Made by a program: the position numbers and the translations under genes. The notes below the pieces were generated by a model, which saw only the letters and a program-made list of their open reading frames with translations, was not told the DNA's origin and made no database searches. Of a stretch of 15,619 nt of DNA, positions 5,246 to 11,510 are shown piece after piece. How positions within the stretch are numbered: position 1 is the first letter of the stretch; the number at the start of each line of letters is the position of its first letter. Source of the stretch: Chitinophaga pinensis (lineage in GTDB: Bacteria > Bacteroidota > Bacteroidia > Flavobacteriales_D > Crocinitomicaceae); NCBI GenBank assembly GCA_945868555.1, contig CAMBMC010000027.1, forward strand, positions 1 through 15,619. Direction: 5' to 3'.

Positions 5246-7630
5246 TTATTGGGTGATTCCTAGGCGTGTATTTGGTCTCGGTCCAAGATGAAACTCTAGG
5301 GTTCCCCCATTGACAATATCAGCATGGGTGATGAAGAGGCGCTGTAATGGTTTCCCATTGAGATAGATGGCTTGTATGTACACATTTTTCGGGCCCTGAT
5401 GGCTTACGTTCACCGTAAAGGTATTTCCATTCTCTAACTGCACTTTTGCCGATTTCACACTTGGACTTGTCAAGGCATATTCTACTGAGCCAGGTGCCAC
5501 AGGGTAAAAGCCAAGTGAAGCGAACACCATCCATGCACTCATCTGTCCGCAGTCGTCATTGCCGCCTAAACCGTCCGTGGTCGCTTTGTATTGCGATGGA
5601 AGAATGGCGCGGGTTTGCGCTTGTGTTTTCCAGGGTTGCGAGGTCCAGTTGTATAGAAAAGGCACATGGTGTGAAGGCTCATTCCCGTGTACGTAGTTGC
5701 CGATGATTCCAGCACGCATGATGTCTTCAGTGTGTTCGATGTATTTGTCGGCCAAAGGCATGGTGAAGAGGGAATCGAGGTGTTCGACGAAACGCTTGTC
5801 TCCACCCATCAGTGAAATCAATGCTAAGGGCTTGTGTGGCACATACAGGCTGTAATTCCACGCATTGCCCTCTATAAAACCTTGCCCGTGTGTATCCAAA
5901 GGATCAAACGGGGACTTGAAGCTGCCATTCGAAAGGCGCGGTCGCATGAAGCCGATCGTTGAATCAAATACCTCAGCGTATGCATCTGCTCGCATCAAAT
6001 AATACTCTTTCAAGTCAATTTCTGCCCCATCCGATAGTTCAGGATGCAGCGCCAGCATCTGTGCGATGGTCCAATCGTCGTAAGCAAATTCTAAGGTTTT
6101 TGAAACGGAATTGCCGCTTTGGTCTTCAGCTACATAGAACGAATTCGACATGTAGGACTTTAAACCATCAAACCATTCATTGTTCGAAGTTTGAACACTC
6201 GCTTCAAGGGCATGCAGGTGATCGAAGCCTGTTACGCCTTTCACCATGGCATCGGCCAAAACGGAAACCGCGTGATACCCTATCATGCACCAATTGTCAT
6301 TGGCGTAATGCGACCATACGGGCAACATCTTATGCACACTTTGGTCGTAATGAGCGAGCATGGAATTGATCATGTCGCTGTTGCGTTTTGGCTGCAGGAT
6401 ATTGTACAAGGGATGTAAGGCGCGGTAGGTGTCCCACAAGGAGAAGGTGGTGTAATTGGTAAATCCTTCTGCCGAATGAATGTTCTGATCGAGGCCTTTG
6501 TACTGCTTGTCAGTGTCCATATAAATGGTCGTTCCAAGGTAACAATGGTAAAGTGCCGTATAAAAGTTCGTGTATTCTTCAGGTGAGCTTGCCTCAATCT
6601 TTACTTTTGATAATTCATTTTCCCAGGCGGATTGCCCTTGGCTTTTAATGGATTCAAAGTCCCACAAGGGTGTTTCAATGCGCATATTCTCGATGGCGCC
6701 TTCTGTGCTTACAGGTGATAGGGCCACTTTTACCATCAACACGGGGTTTGCTTTTAAATCAAAGTGGATATGGCCTCGAATGCCTTCGCCAGCCGTCTCC
6801 GGAAAATCTTTGGATTGATCGAATTTCCCCCAGAAGCCTTTGTATCCCGATGGACGACTGTTTTCAAAGCCATAGGTGCTGATGGGCTGAGAAAATGAAA
6901 TCGCAAAATATACCGTTCGCGTGCGTGCCCATCCATTCGTTTGGCGATAGCCTGTAATCAAGGTGTCGTTTTCCACGCGCAGGAAGGTCCATGCATTTTT
7001 CCCGTCGTAATTGTATATACCATGGATCAGATCCAAGATGAGGTGCGCATTTTCAGGTTGATCAAACGTGTATCGATGCATCCCAACACGGGTTGTCGTT
7101 GTCATTTCTGCTTTTACTTTTGGGTCCTCCAAATACACTTTATAGTAGTTTGGCGCCGCTTTTTCTGTGGAATGTGCGTAGCGAGAACGGTACCCTTTGT
7201 CGGGCTGACTTTCCGTTCCTGGGTTCAGTTGAACCTCACCTGTTCCTGGCATCAGAAGAATGTCTCCCAAGTCGGAATGACCTGTGCCGCTGAAATGGGT
7301 GTGAGAGAAACCAACGATCGTAAGGTCGTCGTACTGGTACCCTGCACAGTATTTATAGACCTCACCCGTATATTTTCCATTGACTGAAAAAGGTATTGTA
7401 TCTGTATCAGGACTCAATTGTACTGCACCAAAAGGCATACTTGCCCCAGGATAGGTGTGACCAGCATTCATGGTTCCGATAAATGGATTTACATAATCAA
7501 TAAGCCGCTGGCCAAATGAAATATGAATGGTAAATAATGAAATATGAAGGATTAAAAATGAAAGATGCCGGATACGCAAAAAAGAGGCATTCAAAATGAA
7601 TGGATGCTGATGAGGTGAATGATTACGCAT
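5246..7630 (-). CDS. Secreted glycoside hydrolase family 92 alpha-mannosidase
   Basis: The 794-residue protein starts at the ATG 4 nt after the gpsA stop. After a hydrophobic export signal ending near residue 40 (ISFG|Q), the mature part opens with YVNPFIGTMNAGHTYPGASMPFGAVQLSPD, the hallmark N-terminus of GH92, followed by FSHTHFSGTGHSDLGDILLMP. The C-terminal (alpha/alpha)6 domain holds FIEGNAWNYS with Glu587, the expected general acid, and GNDDCGQMSAW with Asp692/Asp693 at the expected base position. GH92 enzymes are Ca2+-dependent, inverting exo-alpha-mannosidases acting on alpha-1,2/1,3-linked mannose, here likely in the periplasm or at the surface. Linkage specificity cannot be read. 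The leader is odd: its n-region is long, and its core is encoded by a 21-bp repeat. A TTG codon just before RIRHLSFLI would give a shorter, more classical signal peptide. The ORF extends to 7717 but would then overlap gpsA. Confidence 0.93.
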   Translation of the reverse strand: MRNHSPHQHPFILNASFLRIRHLSFLILHISLFTIHISFGQRLIDYVNPFIGTMNAGHTYPGASMPFGAVQLSPDTDTIPFSVNGKYTGEVYKYCAGYQYDDLTIVGFSHTHFSGTGHSDLGDILLMPGTGEVQLNPGTESQPDKGYRSRYAHSTEKAAPNYYKVYLEDPKVKAEMTTTTRVGMHRYTFDQPENAHLILDLIHGIYNYDGKNAWTFLRVENDTLITGYRQTNGWARTRTVYFAISFSQPISTYGFENSRPSGYKGFWGKFDQSKDFPETAGEGIRGHIHFDLKANPVLMVKVALSPVSTEGAIENMRIETPLWDFESIKSQGQSAWENELSKVKIEASSPEEYTNFYTALYHCYLGTTIYMDTDKQYKGLDQNIHSAEGFTNYTTFSLWDTYRALHPLYNILQPKRNSDMINSMLAHYDQSVHKMLPVWSHYANDNWCMIGYHAVSVLADAMVKGVTGFDHLHALEASVQTSNNEWFDGLKSYMSNSFYVAEDQSGNSVSKTLEFAYDDWTIAQMLALHPELSDGAEIDLKEYYLMRADAYAEVFDSTIGFMRPRLSNGSFKSPFDPLDTHGQGFIEGNAWNYSLYVPHKPLALISLMGGDKRFVEHLDSLFTMPLADKYIEHTEDIMRAGIIGNYVHGNEPSHHVPFLYNWTSQPWKTQAQTRAILPSQYKATTDGLGGNDDCGQMSAWMVFASLGFYPVAPGSVEYALTSPSVKSAKVQLENGNTFTVNVSHQGPKNVYIQAIYLNGKPLQRLFITHADIVNGGTLEFHLGPRPNTRLGITQ
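7515..7569 (-). repeat. 21-bp periodic repeat encoding the mannosidase signal peptide core
   Basis: On the plus strand AATGAAATATGAA occurs exactly at 7515-7527 and at 7536-7548, with a degenerate copy (10 of 13 matching) at 7557-7569. The period is exactly 21 bp. On the coding strand this yields three heptads, HLSFLIL, HISLFTI and HISFGQR, which form the hydrophobic core and cleavage region of the leader. Confidence 0.7.
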
Positions 7631-7634
7631 GAGC

Positions 7635-8633
7635 TTAAGATAACTGATCCGACAGTAGACGCATTTCAACTGCAGGGGAGATGCGCTCGTAAAGAATGTT
7701 GTAAACGGCTTCCACAATGGGCATTTCTACTTGGAATTTTTTATTGATTTCCATGACAGATTTTGTTGCGTAATACCCTTCAGCAATCATGTCCATCTCC
7801 AGCTGTGCAGTTTTCACAGAATAGCCTTTTCCAATCATGTAGCCGAATGTCCGGTTACGGGAGAACTTGGAATAGGCGGTAACAAGCAAATCACCAAGGT
7901 ATGCACTAGACTTCACATCGCGGTGAATGGGACTAACCTCGTCAATAAAGTTCTCAATCTCCTGAATGGCATTTGCAATCAAGACAGATTGGAAATTATC
8001 GCCATAACCCAAGCCTGAGCAGATTCCTGAAGCTAAAGCATATACATTTTTTAGTATAGCGGATAGCTCAGTTCCGAAAAGATCGTCTGAAATGGTCGTT
8101 TTAATGTAGCGGCAAGCGAGCAGGTCAGCCATTTCTTCTGCGACTTCATCATCTTGTGAAGCAATGGTCAAATAAGAAAGTCGCTCGAGGGCTACCTCTT
8201 CCGCGTGGCAAGGACCGCAAATGATTCCGATGTTATCGTATGGCGTTCCAAAAGTTTTATGGATGAAGCGTGCAGGAATGGCATTGAATTCTGGAATAAT
8301 TCCTTTTACGGCAGAAAAAACAGTCTTGTCCTTCATTATTTCCGTTGGGAAATTCTCAAAAATGGAAACAAGAAAAGCGGATGGTGCCGCGATAATAACG
8401 ATATCCGCAGGGCGAATTATTTCTTCTAAATCTGTCGAAACATTGATTTTAGAGAGATTAAACTCTACAGACTGTAGGTAATTTGGATTGTGCTTGTATT
8501 TGATAATGTGCGCTACTGCTGTTTCACTGCGCATCCACCAATTCACAGAATTGAGGTTGTTGCACAAAATTTTGACAAGTGCGGTTGCCCAGCTTCCGCC
8601 TCCAATAACTGCTATTTTCTTTTCTGTTTTCAC
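7635..8633 (-). CDS. gpsA: NAD(P)-dependent glycerol-3-phosphate dehydrogenase
   Basis: The protein has 332 residues from the GTG at 8633. The Rossmann nucleotide-binding loop IAVIGGGSWATAL lies at residues 7-19. It is followed by IIAAPS, the SAVKGI block with the conserved Lys at about 110, IICGPCHAEEVA, and the C-terminal substrate domain beginning LFGTELSAILKNVYALASGICSGLGYGDN with the catalytic Lys at about 195. It reduces dihydroxyacetone phosphate to sn-glycerol-3-phosphate for phospholipid synthesis in the cytoplasm. The frame is open six codons further to a TTG at 8651, but a TAnnTTTG promoter box covers that codon, so the GTG is preferred. The downstream GH92 gene begins after 4 nt, so the two are probably co-transcribed, although there is no obvious metabolic link. 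Confidence 0.94.
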   Translation of the reverse strand: MKTEKKIAVIGGGSWATALVKILCNNLNSVNWWMRSETAVAHIIKYKHNPNYLQSVEFNLSKINVSTDLEEIIRPADIVIIAAPSAFLVSIFENFPTEIMKDKTVFSAVKGIIPEFNAIPARFIHKTFGTPYDNIGIICGPCHAEEVALERLSYLTIASQDDEVAEEMADLLACRYIKTTISDDLFGTELSAILKNVYALASGICSGLGYGDNFQSVLIANAIQEIENFIDEVSPIHRDVKSSAYLGDLLVTAYSKFSRNRTFGYMIGKGYSVKTAQLEMDMIAEGYYATKSVMEINKKFQVEMPIVEAVYNILYERISPAVEMRLLSDQLS

Positions 8634-8648
8634 ACGTAATGCTGCGAA

Positions 8649-8682
8649 CAAATGTAGCTTTTTTTTCTAGAGTCCCGTTCAA
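8649..8682 (-). promoter_or_regulatory. Probable promoter of the gpsA-GH92 unit
   Basis: On the minus strand, TTG (8682-8680) is followed after 23 bp by TACATTTG (8656-8649), fitting the Bacteroidota TTG...TAnnTTTG pattern at the long end of its spacing range. There are 15 nt between the box and the GTG start at 8633. It decides against the upstream TTG start at 8651, which would lie inside the promoter. Confidence 0.55.
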
Positions 8683-8714
8683 CCTTCGGTTTAGAAGGGC
8701 AGTGATGGAAGGTT

Positions 8715-8742
8715 TAAGTTAAAACTAATCCTCTCGATTAGT
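8715..8742 (-). terminator. Hairpin over the methyltransferase stop codon, possible terminator
   Basis: On the minus strand ACTAATC (8742-8736) pairs perfectly with GATTAGT (8730-8724) across a GAGAG loop and is followed by TTTTAACTT. The TAG stop (8727-8725) lies inside the 3' arm. The stem is 7 bp and GC-poor, so it would be a weak terminator. It sits at the end of the ridA-TPR-methyltransferase unit and before the gpsA promoter, where a terminator is expected. Confidence 0.45.
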
Positions 8743-9600
8743 GAATCCTACCCGTAAAACATTTCCAAAATATAGGTCCTTGCCAGAGCTTGTTTTCATC
8801 CACAACTCCTTTACTTCAAAAGATCTATTTGTGAAATAAAGTTCTGCGAGACTTTCCAACATGCTGAGATCAAAGGTCGGGGAATAGGTGTTGACGATGA
8901 GAAATCCATCTTCGTCGAGCAAAGATTGAGCACAAGCAAGCAGCTCATCAATCTTTTCTTCGAGTTTCCACTTTTCCCCTTTGGCACCGATACCCCAAGA
9001 AGGCGGATCCATGATAATGCCTTTGTATTTATTGCCTCGTTTGACTTCACGGTTGGCAAACTTCAGCGCATCTTCGAGTACCCATTTGATATTGAGCAAA
9101 CGGCTTTCTTCCATGTTTGATTTTGCCCAAGAAATGAGTTGTTTAACGGAATCAACATGGTAGGTTTCTGCCCCGGCATTTCTCGCCATACATGAAGCCG
9201 CACCTGTGTAGGCAAAGAGATTAAGGAATTTATCATCTGAATGAAGGTGCTGACGGATGAGGTCCCAATTGCTTCGTTGTTCAGGGAATAAACCAACATG
9301 TTTGAATTTCGTCAGTTCGAGCTGAAAATGCAGTTGACGATACGTGATGCTCCATTGTTTGGGAGAGTTTTGTTTTATTGCCCTCCATGTGCCACTGTTT
9401 CCAACTTTCGTACGGAATTCCCAGTTGGCCATTTTTTCCCATTCGGTGAAAGGGATTTCTGACTTAAAGTAGGCCTGAATTTCTGGGCGAATGGTAATGA
9501 CTTTCCCCCAGCGCTCTAATTTTTTTCCGCCCCCAGCGTCGATGAGTTCGTAATCGGCCCAAGGCTGAGAAACGATGCGATTTGTAATGTCTTTGTCCAT
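8725..9600 (-). CDS. Class I SAM-dependent rRNA methyltransferase, RlmI/RlmK-like
   Basis: The protein has 291 residues. The N-terminal part begins with YELIDAGGGKKLERWG (17-32), the 'D-x-G-x-x-K/R-L-E-R-(W/F)-G' opening of the COG1092 methyltransferases. The Rossmann domain has motif I FLNLFAYTGAAS (125-136), an acidic strand end at HVD (148-150), and motif IV MDPPSWG (197-203), which fits RNA-base methylation. The final strands are FLIVNTYSP and LYFGNVLRV. The relatives methylate 23S rRNA, such as the m5C of RlmI or m7G of RlmK. The target here is not certain, and the usual N-terminal PUA domain is absent or much reduced. The ATG overlaps the stop of the upstream TPR-like gene (TAATG), implying translational coupling. 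It is the last gene of a three-gene unit. Confidence 0.85.
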   Translation of the reverse strand: MDKDITNRIVSQPWADYELIDAGGGKKLERWGKVITIRPEIQAYFKSEIPFTEWEKMANWEFRTKVGNSGTWRAIKQNSPKQWSITYRQLHFQLELTKFKHVGLFPEQRSNWDLIRQHLHSDDKFLNLFAYTGAASCMARNAGAETYHVDSVKQLISWAKSNMEESRLLNIKWVLEDALKFANREVKRGNKYKGIIMDPPSWGIGAKGEKWKLEEKIDELLACAQSLLDEDGFLIVNTYSPTFDLSMLESLAELYFTNRSFEVKELWMKTSSGKDLYFGNVLRVGFTNRED

Positions 9601-10181
9601 TAGCGCATGCGCGGCGTTTTCTTGCGACCACCCATCATTTGGGCCATGCGCATTTGATTTTTGGATGGCGCCGTCTTCATTTGGTTTTGCATCATCGCGA
9701 TTTGCTCCTTCAGCATTCCAGAATTGTCCATTTTTTTTGCCTCGGCCAATAATTTTTCAGCCTCTGTCTTGCGGCTTGTTTGCAAACAAATCCCAGCGAG
9801 GTGCATGCGCGCAACAGCATTGTCCTGACCAGTGCGAAGTCCGAGACCAATCGCCTTCCGCAAGTATTGTTCGCTTTTCGCAAATCCAAATTCTTGGCTG
9901 TTCATCACCGCTTGAAGAAACAATACATAGGCATGTTGCTTGCGCGGCAACATCTGTGGTGCAGAGATGCGGTTGATGTGTTTTTTCGCTTTGTCGGTAT
10001 CTCCCAAGCGCATTTGATTCAATGCAAGAATCATGTTTTCATTCCTGAAAAAAGAAAGAATTACAAGACCCACTGGAATAATCATGGTAATTCCCCATCC
10101 CCAATGTCCTGTGAAGAAAAGCCAAACGGTAAAAAATAATGTTGCTGCGGCTATGAGGCAGCGAAGAATGAATCCTGTCAT
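9600..10181 (-). CDS. Small membrane protein with TPR-like repeats and a Met-rich basic tail
   Basis: This is a 193-residue protein of unknown function. Two hydrophobic segments (about residues 5-22 and 28-46) form a membrane hairpin. They are followed by helical repeats of TPR type: ALNQMRLGDTDKAKKHINRI, AKSEQYLRKAIGLG, and ARMHLAGICLQTSRKTEAEKLLAEAKKM. These suggest a protein-interaction domain exposed to the cytoplasm. The last 38 residues hold about nine methionines plus many Gln, Lys and Arg (MMQNQM, NQMRMAQMMGGRKK, TPRMR) and are probably disordered. The gene starts 3 nt after the RidA-family stop, and its own stop overlaps the methyltransferase start as TAATG. The tight spacing suggests a conserved unit, but no function follows from it. 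Confidence 0.75.
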   Translation of the reverse strand: MTGFILRCLIAAATLFFTVWLFFTGHWGWGITMIIPVGLVILSFFRNENMILALNQMRLGDTDKAKKHINRISAPQMLPRKQHAYVLFLQAVMNSQEFGFAKSEQYLRKAIGLGLRTGQDNAVARMHLAGICLQTSRKTEAEKLLAEAKKMDNSGMLKEQIAMMQNQMKTAPSKNQMRMAQMMGGRKKTPRMR

Positions 10182-10184
10182 GGT

Positions 10185-10619
10185 TTAATCAATTGTTGCT
10201 ATACATTTTAATTCAATCGCAATCGGCGTAGGAAGTGAGTTGATTTCAACGGTCGTGCGGCAAGGCAAATTGTCTTTGAAATATTCCGCGTACACCCGAT
10301 TGTAGGTGTGAAAATCTCGCTTCATGTGGACCAAAAATACGGTCACATCAACAAGTTGATCCCAACCCGAGCCTGATTCTTCAAGGATAATCCGCACATT
10401 GTCGAATACGCTGCGGCATTGTGCCTCGAAATCAAATTCGATGAAGTTTCCATTTTTATCCAATGTCAACCCGGGCACGGCTGAATCAGTCGCATCGGAG
10501 CCCGCAACGCGCGGACCAACACCAGAAAGGAAAAGTAAATTCCCAACCTTGCGGGCATGTGGGTACAATCCAACCGGTTTTGGTGCTTTCGTTGTAGAAA
10601 TTCTTGATGGATCCGTCAT
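10185..10619 (-). CDS. RidA family protein, 2-aminomuconate deaminase-like
   Basis: The 144-residue protein has the Rid/YjgF/UK114 fold: PVGLYPHARKVGNLLFLSGVGPR, the internal FEAQCRSVFDNVRIILEESGSGWDQLVDVTVFL, and a C-terminal LPCRTTVEINSLP in which Arg121 is the conserved Arg that binds the substrate carboxylate in active Rid deaminases. The PKPVGLYPHARKVG opening and the longer central loop resemble the 2-aminomuconate deaminase branch of kynurenine/tryptophan breakdown rather than canonical RidA. No other genes of that pathway are in the window, so a general imine/enamine deaminase is also possible. The ATG at 10619 is chosen. A TTG at 10637 would extend the frame by six codons, but it falls inside the -7 promoter box. 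It is the first gene of a unit with the TPR-like protein and the methyltransferase. Confidence 0.88.
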   Translation of the reverse strand: MTDPSRISTTKAPKPVGLYPHARKVGNLLFLSGVGPRVAGSDATDSAVPGLTLDKNGNFIEFDFEAQCRSVFDNVRIILEESGSGWDQLVDVTVFLVHMKRDFHTYNRVYAEYFKDNLPCRTTVEINSLPTPIAIELKCIATID

Positions 10620-10634
10620 GTGATGAATTTGATG

Positions 10635-10642
10635 CAAATATA
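10635..10642 (-). promoter_or_regulatory. Probable -7 promoter box of the RidA unit
   Basis: The minus strand reads TATATTTG, a clean match to TAnnTTTG, with 15 nt to the ATG at 10619. It rules out the TTG at 10637 as a start. No convincing -33 TTG was found at 17-23 bp. Confidence 0.5.
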
Positions 10643-10747
10643 GGGAATTGACAGAAAGTAGGACGGGTGTTTGAGGCTAGAGAAAGAAAAATACACCTTA
10701 ATTGAACGTGTTTTATAAAATTCAAGGGCTTAACTTGTGGCTTGCTT

Positions 10748-10776
10748 TTTGCCAAGCGCGGAAATGTTTAAATTTG
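10748..10776 (+). promoter_or_regulatory. Probable promoter of the exported three-gene unit
   Basis: TTTG (10748-10751), a 17-bp spacer and TAAATTTG (10769-10776) match the Bacteroidota -33/-7 consensus well. Only 4 nt separate the box from the ATG at 10781, so transcription would begin at the start codon itself and the mRNA would be leaderless or nearly so. It faces away from the RidA promoter across the same 161-bp gap. Confidence 0.6.
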
Positions 10777-10780
10777 TACC

Positions 10781-11458
10781 ATGAAATTTTGGACGTTTTC
10801 GTTGCTTTTCTTTTGTGCTTTGTCGCTCAGCTCGTGTATTGAACTTATTGATGACATAAAAATCAACAATGACGGCAGTGGAACACTGAAGTATACGGTA
10901 AATTTAAGCTCGAGCAAGGTTAAGGTGACCTCCATTCTTGCCTTGGACAGCGTCAATGGGATCCGCGTTCCTTCCATTTCAGAGTTGAATGAACGAATTG
11001 CCGATTTTCAGAAAAAGTTAGACACAAAACCGGGCATTTCTAATGTCACAGTAGAATCGGATTTTGAGAATTTTGTATTTAAACTCCGCTGCGATTTCAC
11101 TAGTGTGACTGCACTTCAAACGGCAATCAAAGAAGTCGTTCGCGACGAGCTTCGCGACAAAAATGTTCCCGAACTAGATGCCATTTGGTTGAATTGGGAT
11201 GGCCAAAAACTAGTGCGCTCAATTCCAGAAATCTCCGTAAAGAAAACAACAGAATTTCAACAAGAGGACATTGTGCTGCTCAAACAAGGAACCTATACAT
11301 CAATCACACGCTTTGAGCGTCCTGTAGATCATTACGACAATCCTTCAGCGCAAGTTTCTGCAAATAAAATGAACGTGATGATTAAGACAAATCCTCACGC
11401 CTTGTCGCAAAACACATCGCTTTTGGACAACATCATCTATCTTACGCCACTCAAGTAA
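10781..11458 (+). CDS. Exported lipoprotein of unknown function
   Basis: This 225-residue protein has a classical lipoprotein signal peptide: a short basic start, a hydrophobic core, and a lipobox LSSC with the acylated Cys at residue 19. The residues after the Cys (IELIDD) include acidic positions, as in Bacteroidota lipoproteins exported to the cell surface, but this is only suggestive. The mature part opens with IKINNDGSGTLKYTVNLS, a beta-rich segment resembling the DGSG-containing start of LppM-like lipoprotein domains. A helical stretch (about 65-80) and more alternating strands follow, and the C-terminus ends in ILDN-like IIYLTPLK. No enzymatic motif is seen. It leads two further genes for exported proteins on the same strand, the next starting 52 nt downstream. 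A role together with them at the envelope is inferred from position only. Confidence 0.78.
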   Translation: MKFWTFSLLFFCALSLSSCIELIDDIKINNDGSGTLKYTVNLSSSKVKVTSILALDSVNGIRVPSISELNERIADFQKKLDTKPGISNVTVESDFENFVFKLRCDFTSVTALQTAIKEVVRDELRDKNVPELDAIWLNWDGQKLVRSIPEISVKKTTEFQQEDIVLLKQGTYTSITRFERPVDHYDNPSAQVSANKMNVMIKTNPHALSQNTSLLDNIIYLTPLK

Positions 11459-11510
11459 AATTCGAGGTAATTTTCGTAATTTCGCTTCACAATCCGTATA
11501 ACCGTATAAA

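Noticed and set aside
8410..8418. Another GGGCGAATT, like the RAYT palindrome arm, in gpsA
   Set aside because: There is no partner arm nearby, and it sits within conserved gpsA coding sequence, so it is a chance match.
8634..8651. TTG start of gpsA at 8651
   Set aside because: The codon lies inside the TACATTTG box, so it would not be in the transcript. The GTG at 8633 places the nucleotide-binding loop at the usual distance from the N-terminus.
11477..11484. TAATTTCG as a separate promoter for the 642-residue protein
   Set aside because: It has one mismatch to TAnnTTTG and no -33 element, and the gene is probably transcribed from the promoter at 10748-10776.
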